Of a DNA stretch of 64,000 bases, positions 25,851 through 35,447 are shown piece after piece. Each line of letters opens with the position of its first letter. Position 1 is the stretch's first letter. Below the pieces are notes generated by a model. It was given only the letters and a program-made list of their open reading frames with translations. It did not search any database and was not told the origin of the DNA. Both the position numbers and the translations under genes were made by a program. The stretch is taken from positions 1 through 64,000 of the forward strand of contig NZ_PVBQ01000001.1 of NCBI RefSeq assembly GCF_002980525.1, read 5' to 3'. The DNA comes from Sphingobacterium haloxyli. Its GTDB lineage: Bacteria > Bacteroidota > Bacteroidia > Sphingobacteriales > Sphingobacteriaceae.

Positions 25851-26588
25851 ATGGCAATCAAACGGTCATCGACGAAAAAAAACACCAAGAAAAAAACAAC
25901 CCGTAAGGCGTGGCGTACATCGATTAAAAAATGGTCGATACGTCTTATTATCGGCTTTTTTGGCCTGACTATTACCTGGGTCATACTACTTACCTTCATC
26001 AACCCTCCTCTCACCTATCTCCAGATTAAACGGGCTTTTGAACGAAAAGCCGTTGGCAAAGAATGGAAAATAGACAAAAAATGGTTGAGCTACGAGGATA
26101 TATCAGATAATCTCAAGCGCGCCGCTATCGCCGGGGAGGACGCCCACTTCCTAACCCATAGCGGCTTCGATACCAAAGCGATTCAGAAAGCAATGGAAAG
26201 AAACCAAACAGGGAAATCACTACGCGGTGGCAGTACCATTAGCCAACAGGTCGCTAAAAATGTATTTCTATGGCCGCAGCGTTCCTGGCTACGAAAGGGG
26301 TTGGAGGCTTATTTCACCGTGCTGATAGAAGCTCTGTGGACCAAAAAACGCATTTTGGAAGTATATCTGAATGTCATCGAAATGGGGCAAGGAGTATATG
26401 GAGCAGAAGCTGCAGCACAGTATTATTTTCATAAATCCGCTAAAAGCTTAACCAGAAAAGAAGCCGCATTGATTATTGCCATTCTGCCGAGTCCGCAAAA
26501 GTGGGACGCTAAACGCCCGTCAGCTTATGTTAACCGACGGGCAAATGGCATTGTACGGTATATGCGTCATTATAACATACCGGAATAG
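25851..26588 (+). CDS. mtgA: monofunctional peptidoglycan glycosyltransferase
   Basis: A GT51 enzyme that polymerises lipid II into glycan strands at the periplasmic face. It has 245 residues: a very basic N-terminus (1-28), one membrane helix (about 29-50), then the catalytic domain. The catalytic Glu96 lies in AAIAGEDAHFLTHSGFD, followed by GGSTISQQVAKNVFLW, RKGLEAYFTVLIE and KKRILEVYLNVIEMG. No transpeptidase domain follows. It converges with the GH92 operon, with 6 nt between the stops. Confidence 0.95.
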   Translation: MAIKRSSTKKNTKKKTTRKAWRTSIKKWSIRLIIGFFGLTITWVILLTFINPPLTYLQIKRAFERKAVGKEWKIDKKWLSYEDISDNLKRAAIAGEDAHFLTHSGFDTKAIQKAMERNQTGKSLRGGSTISQQVAKNVFLWPQRSWLRKGLEAYFTVLIEALWTKKRILEVYLNVIEMGQGVYGAEAAAQYYFHKSAKSLTRKEAALIIAILPSPQKWDAKRPSAYVNRRANGIVRYMRHYNIPE

Positions 26589-26594
26589 TATGTA

Positions 26595-28916
26595 TTACAG
26601 ATTTTTGTTGGGTCGAGCGCCCATCTTAAACTGCAAGTGTCCGCCGTTCATAATATCGTTGTGTTTAATGGTAAAGCCTTTTAGCGGTTTACCGTTCAGC
26701 AAGACTGCCTGGACATACATATGCTTAGTACTTTGATTAATAGCCTCAACACGGAAAACCTTTCCGTTTTCCAAATGAATAGAAGCCGACTCGACGATTG
26801 GCGCACCCAACCAATATTCATCCGATGCGGGGGCAACAGGATAAAAGCCCAAACTGCTAAATAAATACCAGGCGCTCATTTGTCCACAATCATCGTTACC
26901 TCCTAATCCATCATAACCATTATGGTACTGATCCTGGAGAATTTTCCGAACCCATTCATGTGTTTTCCATCTTTCTCCCGTGAGTTGATATAAATATACG
27001 ACATGATGTGCGGGTTCATTTCCATGTACGTAATTACCAATAATACCTTCTCGGGTGATATCTTCCGTGTGTTCAAAGAATTTATCCGGTAAGTACATAG
27101 TAAACAAGGAATCCAAATAAGTTGACAGACGTTTCTTCCCACCAAGCAGTTCCATCAGCCCCTGTGGATTATGTGGAACGTACAGACTATAGTTCCAGGT
27201 ATTGCCTTCGATGAATCCTTGTCCGTGTGTTTCCAGCGCATCAAACTTCTCACGGAATTTACCCGTTGCATCTTTCGGGCGCATAAAACCAATAGAGGTA
27301 TCAAAAACACTTCGCCAATTTTCGGCACGTGCTGAAAAGGTTGCATATATATCCTCTTGGCCCAAGTATTTAGCCAGTTGTGCTATGCACCAGTCGTCAT
27401 ACGCATACTCCAACGTGTTGGACACAGAAGTACCATTCTTTTCATCGGGAACATACCCCAGATCAATATATTCTCCTATTCCTTCATAGCGACGGAAGTT
27501 AGCCGTAGCTACACAAGCATCCAACGCTTTATTGGCATCTCCTGTATAAACCCCTTTAATAATTGCGTCCGCAATGACAGACACGCTATGATAGCCGCTC
27601 ATACACCAATTTTCATTCGCATAATGGCTCCAGATAGGTAGTATCCCTAATACGTTCTGTTCATAATGTGCCATCATCGACTGCACCATGTCTGCATTTC
27701 TGGATGGATTAACTAAATTCAAGTAAGGATGGAAAGCCCTGAACGTATCCCATAGTGAAAATGATGTATAGTTGGTAAATCCTTCGGCCCGGTGAACCTG
27801 ATGATCCACTCCCCGATAGTCTCCATTCACATCCATATATGTTGTCGGCATTAATGCCGCGTGGTACATGGCCGTATAGAAGTTGATATAATCTTCCCGC
27901 CTAGACATCTTGACTTCGATGCGGCGGAGTTCCTTTTCCCACAGCTCTTGCCCGGTATTTTTTATTTTATCAAAATCCCAATGTGGAACTTCCTCCTCCA
28001 TATTAGCGAGCGCGTTATCCATACTAACCGGAGACAACGCAAACTTTACAAGTAGCTGTTCACCAGCTTCCACGTCAAAATCAAAATGCATCCGGAGTTT
28101 GCTTCCGGCAAGATCAGCAAAATTATCCGTCTGATCAAACTTCCGCCAAAACCCTTTATATACCTGATCTTTTTCAAAGTTTCGGCTACCGTAGTTCTTG
28201 AAAGGTTTAGAGAGACGCATGGCAAAATAGACAACACGGGTTCGAGCCCAGCCATTTGTCTGCCTATAGCCGACGACGGTACTATCGTTTAATATCCGCG
28301 CTACACTCCAAACGGTCTTCCCGTCATAATTATAGATGCCGTGCATGAGGTCCAAAATGATATGGCTTTCCGCAGGTTTTGAAAATGTATACCGATGGAA
28401 GCCGACACGGCTGCTGCTCGTTAATTCCGCTGTAATGTCGTGCGCGTCCAGTTTAACTTTATAATAATTTGCAGCAGCATACTCGTTATCGTGGCTATAC
28501 CGTGAACGGTACCCCTTATCTGGCGCATCAGCTGTTCCTGGATTCAACTGGAGAGCACCACTCGTTGGCATCAGCAGAAAATCACCCAAATCAGCATGTC
28601 CTGTGCCACTAAAATGTGTATGACTAAAGCCGACTATAGTGGGGTCATCATACTGATATCCTGCGCAGTATTTATAAACATCCGCATTATAACGACCGTT
28701 GACAGCGTAAGGAATCGTGTCGGTATCGGGACTCAATTGCACGGCACCGAATGGCACGGTGGCGCCGGGGAAAGTATGCCCCATCTTGGCCGTACCGATC
28801 ATGGGATCTACATAATCGACTAACCGCGCAGACTGTCCTTGCGCAGAAGCAGCAGCCAGCACGAAAAAGCCACAGACTAGACTCACGCAACTTATTATGT
28901 TTGGAAAAATTCTCAT
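26595..28916 (-). CDS. GH92 alpha-mannosidase (second gene of the operon)
   Basis: A 773-residue secreted exo-alpha-mannosidase, Ca-dependent in this family. The ATG at 28916 gives a signal peptide (MRIFPNIISCVSLVCGFFVL, cleavage near ASAQG); the longer frame from 28949 would overlap the upstream gene. Family signatures are HTFPGATVPFGAVQLSPDT, GFSHTHFSGTG, EGNTWNYS (the Glu is the general acid in characterised members) and GGNDDCGQMSAWYLFSSLGF (general-base Asp). GH92 enzymes trim alpha-1,2/1,3/1,6-mannose from N-glycans or yeast mannan. It follows the other GH92 gene by 11 nt. Confidence 0.9.
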   Translation of the reverse strand: MRIFPNIISCVSLVCGFFVLAAASAQGQSARLVDYVDPMIGTAKMGHTFPGATVPFGAVQLSPDTDTIPYAVNGRYNADVYKYCAGYQYDDPTIVGFSHTHFSGTGHADLGDFLLMPTSGALQLNPGTADAPDKGYRSRYSHDNEYAAANYYKVKLDAHDITAELTSSSRVGFHRYTFSKPAESHIILDLMHGIYNYDGKTVWSVARILNDSTVVGYRQTNGWARTRVVYFAMRLSKPFKNYGSRNFEKDQVYKGFWRKFDQTDNFADLAGSKLRMHFDFDVEAGEQLLVKFALSPVSMDNALANMEEEVPHWDFDKIKNTGQELWEKELRRIEVKMSRREDYINFYTAMYHAALMPTTYMDVNGDYRGVDHQVHRAEGFTNYTSFSLWDTFRAFHPYLNLVNPSRNADMVQSMMAHYEQNVLGILPIWSHYANENWCMSGYHSVSVIADAIIKGVYTGDANKALDACVATANFRRYEGIGEYIDLGYVPDEKNGTSVSNTLEYAYDDWCIAQLAKYLGQEDIYATFSARAENWRSVFDTSIGFMRPKDATGKFREKFDALETHGQGFIEGNTWNYSLYVPHNPQGLMELLGGKKRLSTYLDSLFTMYLPDKFFEHTEDITREGIIGNYVHGNEPAHHVVYLYQLTGERWKTHEWVRKILQDQYHNGYDGLGGNDDCGQMSAWYLFSSLGFYPVAPASDEYWLGAPIVESASIHLENGKVFRVEAINQSTKHMYVQAVLLNGKPLKGFTIKHNDIMNGGHLQFKMGARPNKNL

Positions 28917-28927
28917 TGTCTGTCGTT

Positions 28928-31228
28928 CTATTCTGCCGCTATTTCCCAAGTAAGCGAATAAGGTAGATCATCCTGTGTTATCCCCCTATTTCTATTCGGT
29001 TGGGCACTCATGTCAAACTCCATCTTGGCTCCCTCCAGCAGATCTTCATGTGTAAGGTAGTTTTTGGTATAATGCTTACCGTTCAACGACATCCTGTCGA
29101 TATACCGTTTGTCCTCGCCATTTTCTTTTGCGACAATAGAAATAGTCTCTCCATTTGTCAGAGTGATCTCCGCATTCTCAAACAGCGGAGCACCTATAAT
29201 ATATTGATTTGTCGCTGGACAAACAGGATAGAACCCTAAGGCAGAAAACACATACCAGGCCGAGGTCTGTCCATTATCCTCATCGCCACAATATCCGTCG
29301 GGATAGGGCGTATACATCCGATCTAAGGTTTCACGAACCCAATGCTGTGTTTTCCAAGGCTCCCCGGCATAATTGTACAGATAAGTCATATGTTGTATCG
29401 GTTGGTTACCATGCGCATATTGCCCCATATTTGCCACTTGCATCTCTCGAATCTCATGGATAACGCCGCCATAGTAACTTTCATCAAAGATGGGAGGAAG
29501 GATAAATACCGAATCAAGTTTATTAACGAATGCCTTATGACCACCCATTAACCTTGCGAGCCCCTCGATATCGTGGAATACCGACCAAGAGTAATGCCAA
29601 CTATTTCCTTCGGTAAACGCATCTCCCCATTTAAATGGACTGAAGGGTGCTTGAAAGGATCCATCTTTATTCTTTCCTCTCATCAATCCACTAGACGGAT
29701 CAAACAGATGACGGTAATTCTGACTACGCTTACGATACAAATCCAGGTCTGCCTTTGGTTTCTTCAACTTTTTTGCCAACTGATAAATCGCAAAATCGTC
29801 GTAAGCGTACTCCAACGTACGAGCCGCATTTTCATTAATTCCGACATCATAAGGCACATAACCCAAATCAACATAGTAGGGAGCCCCCGCCCTGCCAACG
29901 GCTGTCATAGGGCCTTCGTTATTTGCACCCTTTAACAAGGCTTCGTACAGAGTTTCGATATCATATCCGCGAAGGCCTTTAATGTAGGCATCCGCGACAA
30001 CCGAAGCTGAATTATTTCCTACCATAATATTAGCATATCCGGGACTACTCCATTCCGGTAGCCAGCCACCTTCTTTGTATGCATTGGCTAAGCCTTCCTG
30101 CATCTCCACATTGATTTCGGGATAGACCAGATTTAGAAAAGGATAAAGTGCTCTGAAAGTATCCCAAAATCCGGTGCCACCAAACATGCGGCCCGGCAAT
30201 ACCTTGCCATTATAAGGACTCCAATGAATTATCTCGTTCTCTTTGTTTATCTCATACAACTTATTAGGGAACAGCACAGTTCTATAAAGACAGGAGTAAA
30301 ATGTCTTAAGCTGATCATGGCTACCACCAGAAACCTTGACACGGCTCAACGTGCTATGCCACAAATCCTTTGCCTGCTGTTTCACCTGTGCAAAACCCCT
30401 TTTTCCTATTTCGCGGTCGAGGTTAATCTCCGCCTGTTCATAGCTGATGAAGGAAGAGGCAACCCGCATATTCACTGTTTCTCCACGCTTGGTCTTAAAT
30501 CCAACGATCGCTCCAGTATGATTTCCTTTAGTTTCAGCTAAAGATGCTTGTTGAAAGACACTGTCCTTCCATATCTTCGTAAACTCGATATCTTTATCAA
30601 AATATATAACAAAATAATTCTTGAAGTTTTCGTACTTGCCCCGGCTGTAGCGACTAGAATAACCAATGACTTTATTCTCTTCGGGAAAAACCTTTATTTC
30701 GCTTCCCCTATCAAATGCGTCAATGCTTACAAATGAGCTATCACTTTCGGAAAACGTAAAGCGGAACATAGCTGCCCTTTCTGTAGGCGTTATTTCCGTG
30801 GTTACGTCTGCATCGGCTAAGTATACGCTGTAATAATAAGGCGTGGCAGTCTCCGACTTATGCGAAAACCAACTCGCGCGCTGATCTTGATCGATAACAG
30901 GTTTATGGCTCCCCGGCATAATCGAAAACTGTCCGTAATCATTCATCCAAGGAGAAGGTTGATGCGTCTGTTTAAAGCCGCGGATTTTATCTGCAGCATA
31001 AGTATACATCCAACCGTCTCCCATTTTACCGGTCTGCGGGCTCCAGAAATTCATACCCCAAGGCACGGCTATCGCCGGATAGGTGTTCCCATTGGAAAAA
31101 GAAACTTTAGAATCTGTACCCATTAAAGTATTCACCCACTCTTCGGGACGTTCGACATCGTGAATTTTTTGCCCGTATAGATTGACACAACAAATCAGCC
31201 ACAGCGCGAACAAATAAATTTTTCTCAT
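28928..31228 (-). CDS. GH92 alpha-mannosidase (first GH92 of the operon)
   Basis: A 766-residue secreted GH92 enzyme with a signal peptide (LFALWLICCVNLYGQ). It keeps the catalytic segments TEGNSWHYSW and CGDEDNGQTSAWYVFSALGFYPVCP, and GGTGFWDTFRALYPFLNLVYP. Its N-terminal half (LMGTDSKVSFSNGNTYPAIAVPWG) differs from its neighbour, so the two probably have different linkage preferences and are not a recent tandem duplication. It lies 29 nt downstream of the metallopeptidase gene in the same operon. Confidence 0.9.
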   Translation of the reverse strand: MRKIYLFALWLICCVNLYGQKIHDVERPEEWVNTLMGTDSKVSFSNGNTYPAIAVPWGMNFWSPQTGKMGDGWMYTYAADKIRGFKQTHQPSPWMNDYGQFSIMPGSHKPVIDQDQRASWFSHKSETATPYYYSVYLADADVTTEITPTERAAMFRFTFSESDSSFVSIDAFDRGSEIKVFPEENKVIGYSSRYSRGKYENFKNYFVIYFDKDIEFTKIWKDSVFQQASLAETKGNHTGAIVGFKTKRGETVNMRVASSFISYEQAEINLDREIGKRGFAQVKQQAKDLWHSTLSRVKVSGGSHDQLKTFYSCLYRTVLFPNKLYEINKENEIIHWSPYNGKVLPGRMFGGTGFWDTFRALYPFLNLVYPEINVEMQEGLANAYKEGGWLPEWSSPGYANIMVGNNSASVVADAYIKGLRGYDIETLYEALLKGANNEGPMTAVGRAGAPYYVDLGYVPYDVGINENAARTLEYAYDDFAIYQLAKKLKKPKADLDLYRKRSQNYRHLFDPSSGLMRGKNKDGSFQAPFSPFKWGDAFTEGNSWHYSWSVFHDIEGLARLMGGHKAFVNKLDSVFILPPIFDESYYGGVIHEIREMQVANMGQYAHGNQPIQHMTYLYNYAGEPWKTQHWVRETLDRMYTPYPDGYCGDEDNGQTSAWYVFSALGFYPVCPATNQYIIGAPLFENAEITLTNGETISIVAKENGEDKRYIDRMSLNGKHYTKNYLTHEDLLEGAKMEFDMSAQPNRNRGITQDDLPYSLTWEIAAE

Positions 31229-31257
31229 ATCAGGTGGTATTTTATTATTCTAAATTA

Positions 31258-31980
31258 CTATTTTAAATTGGAAGTGCTATACATGTTCCACAATTGGTCC
31301 AGGGTTTTACCCGTATTCTCCATCCAGATATTCGCTGTGTATTTCTTATCCCGTAGCGCTGTATCCAATTTCTTGATCAGCCCTCTTTTTTGCGTAGATT
31401 CTGCCCAGTCCAAAAATCGGGCGGCAATTCGGTAGCTATTCGTGTAATGATGTTCCTCCTTAAAATCAGGAAGCCGCCAATTTGCTGCACCGTTATCCAC
31501 GCCGTATTTATAGCGCACATAATCGGCAATGCCCTCCACCAGCCATCCCGGCCCGCTACCGCCAGGATAGTCTTGCACGATATGCATGACCTCATGCGTG
31601 ACTATATCAATATCATGTGGGTTCTTGACAAACCATGCCGGATTAAAACGCACGATACCTCCAGCCGTAGCAGCGATACCTTCGTAATCAGGATCGATCA
31701 CAAACGTGATTTCTTTTCTGGTATATCGATTGTATTTCTTCGCCAATTTTGGATAATTGACGAAATGAACGTCGATTAACCGCTCTTTTAGTTGGAGATC
31801 AAAATCTTTATCCTTGTTAATCCAGATCAAGGTAAACCCCTTTTTCTTGATCGTATCCACTTCGACTGCAACCTTGCGATCGTCGTCGGTATGACGCCAG
31901 TTGTTTTGGGCATGTAGTACACCGATGTTTATCATAAAGAAAAACACAGTAATCCACTTTACTATCCGTTTGTTTCCCAT
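31258..31980 (-). CDS. secreted basic-secretory-protein family metallopeptidase
   Basis: A 240-residue secreted protein of the basic secretory protein family (clan MA-like). The signal peptide ends at about LHAQ (residue 25). The zinc motif HEVMH is at 129-133 in IVTHEVMHIVQDY, followed by the third-ligand region GIADYVRYKYG. It heads the operon with two GH92 genes, which suggests that the locus degrades mannosylated glycoproteins, sugar and protein parts together. That reading is inference. Promoter elements lie at 32025-32071. Confidence 0.85.
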   Translation of the reverse strand: MGNKRIVKWITVFFFMINIGVLHAQNNWRHTDDDRKVAVEVDTIKKKGFTLIWINKDKDFDLQLKERLIDVHFVNYPKLAKKYNRYTRKEITFVIDPDYEGIAATAGGIVRFNPAWFVKNPHDIDIVTHEVMHIVQDYPGGSGPGWLVEGIADYVRYKYGVDNGAANWRLPDFKEEHHYTNSYRIAARFLDWAESTQKRGLIKKLDTALRDKKYTANIWMENTGKTLDQLWNMYSTSNLK

Positions 31981-32024
31981 AAAATCGTTTCCGTTTAAGA
32001 TGTTTCAGACACCATCATCTGTGC

Positions 32025-32071
32025 CAAAACTATGCGTAGATGATATACCAAATTGTTAAGTGGATGTTAAC
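32025..32071 (-). promoter_or_regulatory. promoter of the peptidase-GH92 operon with 11-bp direct repeat
   Basis: On the minus strand GTTAAC (32071-32066), 5 bp, CTTAAC (32060-32055), then 22 bp, then TAGTTTTG (32032-32025), a full TAnnTTTG match 44 nt before the ATG. Half-site starts are 11 bp apart, one helical turn, as for OmpR-family regulators. No -33 TTTG is present, so the site probably replaces it as an activator site. Confidence 0.6.
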
Positions 32072-32103
32072 GCATGAAGAAAAGGATCAATCTTTATCTC
32101 TTC

Positions 32104-32149
32104 ATTAACCAGTCGTTAACAAATCGTGAGCGCTCTACGCATAACTTCG
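32104..32149 (+). promoter_or_regulatory. susC promoter with 11-bp direct repeat
   Basis: ATTAAC (32104-32109), 5 bp, GTTAAC (32115-32120), then 21 bp, then TAACTTCG (32142-32149), one base off TAnnTTTG. The layout is the same as at the divergent operon. Confidence 0.6.
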
Positions 32150-32303
32150 TCTATACAAATAAACTTAAAAGCAATTTTTGGAAAAGCTCGTAAACACTAC
32201 TACGATCGCCTTCTATGTGCACGGCTCACCATAAATGCAAAAAAGAAGTTGTGCGTCACAATCGATTAGGGCCCGCAAAAACTGATAACTAAATATATAC
32301 TCT

Positions 32304-35300
32304 ATGAGAATAGCTAAACTTAAACAAGAAAAGATCCATCTTCTGACCAGAAAGTTCGTTCTACTACTGTGTGTTACCCTATGTTGTGTGACGAGTGTTC
32401 AGGCACAACAAACAGCCGTTGAAGGAACTGTCAGAGACGCGAAAACAAAGGATGCTTTGGCGGGAGCCACTATCCAATTGAAGGGAGAAAGTACAAGTGT
32501 ACAGACAGATCAATCAGGAATCTTTAAAATCAATGCGGCACCTTCCGATATTCTGATCATCTCTTATATGGGATACAAAAGCAAGGAGAGTAGTATCGAC
32601 AATCAGCGTTCCATCGACATTTTACTGGAATCTCAATTTACGGAAGTCGAAGAAGTTGTGGTTCAGGTGGGATACGGAAACCTAAAGCAACGTGAGGTAA
32701 CGTCTGCTGTCGCCCATGTGGACTCTTCCCAATTTAGACAGAGTGGCGCCCGTAGTCCATTGGATTTAATACAAGGAAAAGTTGCCGGTATGCAGGTTAC
32801 CAGAACGAGTGGATCAAATCCCAATTCAAGCCCTAATGTACAATTACGTGGCGTCGTTTCGGTCGCGGGTTCAGCAAGCCCTTTATATGTCATTGACGGT
32901 ATCCCTGGAGGAAACATGGACCTGCTTCAGCAGGATGACATCTTGTCTATTGACGTTTTAAAGGATGGCTCAGGAGCTGCTATTTACGGCTCAAGTGCTA
33001 ACGCCGGAGTTATTCTCGTTACAACAAAAAAAGGGAAGGCTGGCCCTGCACAATTTTCTTACAACAATTACATCCGTAAAGAGTATTTACAAAGAAGACC
33101 TGACGTTTTGTCCGCACGAGAATTCAGAGAAAAAATCGCTACGGGGGAACTCCCTGAAAGCGTAGCCGATCGAGGTTATAACACCGACTTCTACGATATG
33201 ATCATCAATCATAACAATATTTCTCATAACCATAACTTAGCAATGAGTGGGGGAACTGCCGAAACAAACTACAGGGCGAGTGCTAATTATAGAAACCTCG
33301 AAGGCATTGGGCTGGAGAATGGCAGGCAGGAGTTTGGCGCTAGGTTAAATATTAATCAACGCGGCCTTGACGATAGACTAAATATTATGATGAATCTTGC
33401 CACAAACTTCAACAACGCAAATTTGCTAGGGGGCGGTGGATGGGAAAGTGAAGCGTTTAAAAATCCTACATTCTCTAATTTTAATGATGATGGATCTTAT
33501 TATTTCGACCTCCAAAGCACGAACCAATACGCCCGCCTTATGCAGGAGACAAGTCGCAGGAAACAACAGACGACATCCGCGGACTTCAAAGCCGACCTAG
33601 ATATCCTACCCGGATTAAAGGGATCAGTATTCGGGTCTTATCAACGGAATGCATACAACGATAGCCAATACGCTCCCCAAAACAGCGAAAGTTCGCTCGA
33701 GAATACCGATTATCCAGGGGGCGCATATGCAGCAAAAAGCGACTTTCTTTCACAGTCTTATGCTTTCGAACCGACGCTCCATTTCAGCAAGCTATTGGGA
33801 ACACAGCACAATTTTACAGCTATCGGTGGATACAGCTATCGGTACTATATTGAAGAAGGAATGAATGCTTCAAATCGAGGCTTTATTAACGATCTTTTCC
33901 GTGAAGATAATCTAGGTCAGGGAGAAGCACTCATCGATGGAAGAGCTACCATGGGTAGCTTTAAAAACGATAACACCTTAATAGCTTTCTTCGGTAGGGT
34001 TAACTATTCCTTTGCAGATAAATACATGTTTCAAGCAATTGTGCGCAGAGAGGGATCAAGCCGTTTTGGCGAAAACAACAAGTGGGGAACATTTCCTGCC
34101 GTGTCCGCCGGCTGGAATTTATCCGAAGAAGATTTTATGGAAGAAATGGATTTTGTAGACTTCTTGAAACTGCGGCTGGGATATGGCGTTACCGGGAATT
34201 CAGGATTTGCCAACAATGCCTCTCGGGTCACATTAGGTGGAGGAGGTCGATATCTGTATCCTGACGGCCAGTATAGAGAGACGTATGGTCCGAACAGAAA
34301 CCCAAATCCCAATTTACGTTGGGAGACCAAACACGAGGTAAACCTCGGTGTGGATTTTACCCTTTTCAGACAGCGATTATCCGGGAGTTTGGATCTGTTC
34401 CAAAGGAAAACAGTCGATCTATTGGATACGTATGACTCTCCCCAACCGCCATTCATACAATCATCCATTTATACCAACGTGGGAACGATATCTTCAAGAG
34501 GCATAGAGTTAGCTTTTAATTACAAAGCTATTACAAAAGAACATTTCAAATGGGGTATTGACGTAGCAGCTAGCACAACACGAAATGTATTAGATACCTA
34601 TTCCAATGATGTATATACCCGGGAATATAAAGATTTCGGAAGTATCGGTGGCGCAGGAGATCTAGGAAATGCCTTCATTACGTATGAGGGCGAAAAAGTC
34701 GGTCAGTTTTGGGGGAAACGCTTCGCAGGTTTTACAGATGAAGGAAAGTGGTTATTCTATAATAGGAATGGAGAAGCTGTCCGTAACGATCAGATAAACT
34801 ACTCGAAAGATAGGGACATGACCGACCTCGCCCCTATAGGAAATGCTGTTCCAAAGTACTATCTATCCTTGAACAACAGTTTCAACTATAAACGTTTTGA
34901 TTTTCGGGTGTTTATGCGCGGAAAATTCGGTTACGACATATTAAACACCACTGCTTTGACCTACGGAAATAAAGTCTGGACAGGCAACCTCCTAAGAGAT
35001 GCGTTTACAAAATATGATGAAATTGATGACACTTACATGTATTCTGACTATTATCTAGAAAACGGTAGTCATTGGAAACTTGATGAAATAACTGTTGGCT
35101 ATACCTTTAATATACCTTCAACAACGATTAAAAACCTCCGTGTTTATTTAACTGGCCAAAACTTGGCAACCATTACAAGTTACTCTGGTAGCGATCCTGA
35201 TTTTATTTCTGATACGGGACTAGGAAACGCAGATGCAAACGGCCGGTCCCTGGGGATAGACAGCCGAGGTGCTTATCCCAGTACACGCTCGTTCTTGTTT

Positions 35301-35321
35301 GGAATCAATTTTGGCTTTTAG
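32304..35321 (+). CDS. susC: SusC/RagA family TonB-dependent outer-membrane transporter
   Basis: A 1005-residue barrel that imports oligosaccharides through the outer membrane using TonB. The signal peptide is cleaved near VQA-QQ (residue 34). A carboxypeptidase-regulatory-like domain (about 38-120: VEGTVRDAKTKDALAGATI) is followed by the plug (about 120-240: GYGNLKQREVTSAVAHVDSS, LYVIDGIPGGN, VLKDGSGAAIYGSSANAGVILVTTKKG) and a barrel ending FLFGINFGF. The SusD partner follows after 126 nt. There is no STN domain at the N-terminus, so it is not an anti-sigma-coupled receptor, which agrees with control by a two-component system. Confidence 0.95.
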   Translation: MRIAKLKQEKIHLLTRKFVLLLCVTLCCVTSVQAQQTAVEGTVRDAKTKDALAGATIQLKGESTSVQTDQSGIFKINAAPSDILIISYMGYKSKESSIDNQRSIDILLESQFTEVEEVVVQVGYGNLKQREVTSAVAHVDSSQFRQSGARSPLDLIQGKVAGMQVTRTSGSNPNSSPNVQLRGVVSVAGSASPLYVIDGIPGGNMDLLQQDDILSIDVLKDGSGAAIYGSSANAGVILVTTKKGKAGPAQFSYNNYIRKEYLQRRPDVLSAREFREKIATGELPESVADRGYNTDFYDMIINHNNISHNHNLAMSGGTAETNYRASANYRNLEGIGLENGRQEFGARLNINQRGLDDRLNIMMNLATNFNNANLLGGGGWESEAFKNPTFSNFNDDGSYYFDLQSTNQYARLMQETSRRKQQTTSADFKADLDILPGLKGSVFGSYQRNAYNDSQYAPQNSESSLENTDYPGGAYAAKSDFLSQSYAFEPTLHFSKLLGTQHNFTAIGGYSYRYYIEEGMNASNRGFINDLFREDNLGQGEALIDGRATMGSFKNDNTLIAFFGRVNYSFADKYMFQAIVRREGSSRFGENNKWGTFPAVSAGWNLSEEDFMEEMDFVDFLKLRLGYGVTGNSGFANNASRVTLGGGGRYLYPDGQYRETYGPNRNPNPNLRWETKHEVNLGVDFTLFRQRLSGSLDLFQRKTVDLLDTYDSPQPPFIQSSIYTNVGTISSRGIELAFNYKAITKEHFKWGIDVAASTTRNVLDTYSNDVYTREYKDFGSIGGAGDLGNAFITYEGEKVGQFWGKRFAGFTDEGKWLFYNRNGEAVRNDQINYSKDRDMTDLAPIGNAVPKYYLSLNNSFNYKRFDFRVFMRGKFGYDILNTTALTYGNKVWTGNLLRDAFTKYDEIDDTYMYSDYYLENGSHWKLDEITVGYTFNIPSTTIKNLRVYLTGQNLATITSYSGSDPDFISDTGLGNADANGRSLGIDSRGAYPSTRSFLFGINFGF

Positions 35322-35447
35322 CCATAATCCTTGGCGAATTATCGAACTACCTATTTAAATTAATTAATATACGAAGCTCTTGAGCACCTCTTTGTTAAAC
35401 GTCGGTAAACCAATTGGTAGCTTCATCACTATTAAAATTTTATACGA

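Larger units (their letters stand above)
31981..32303. other. 323-bp divergent control region of the mannan locus
   Basis: This holds two back-to-back promoters, each with a GTTAAC-like repeat and a -7 box (listed separately), then a leader of about 150 nt before susC. I see no gene or terminator in it. Confidence 0.7.

Noticed and set aside
29573..29935. Antisense open frames within the GH92 genes
   Set aside because: They are fully covered by conserved GH92 coding sequence on the other strand and have no recognisable product.
31258..31980. Peptidase gene as a plant-derived transfer
   Set aside because: The basic secretory protein family is also widespread in Bacteroidota, and codon usage here looks like that of the neighbours.
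35394..35410. GTTAAAC...GTAAAC between susC and susD as another copy of the 11-bp repeat
   Set aside because: Both half-sites deviate from GTTAAC and no TAnnTTTG box lies 20-27 bp downstream. susD is most simply co-transcribed with susC.
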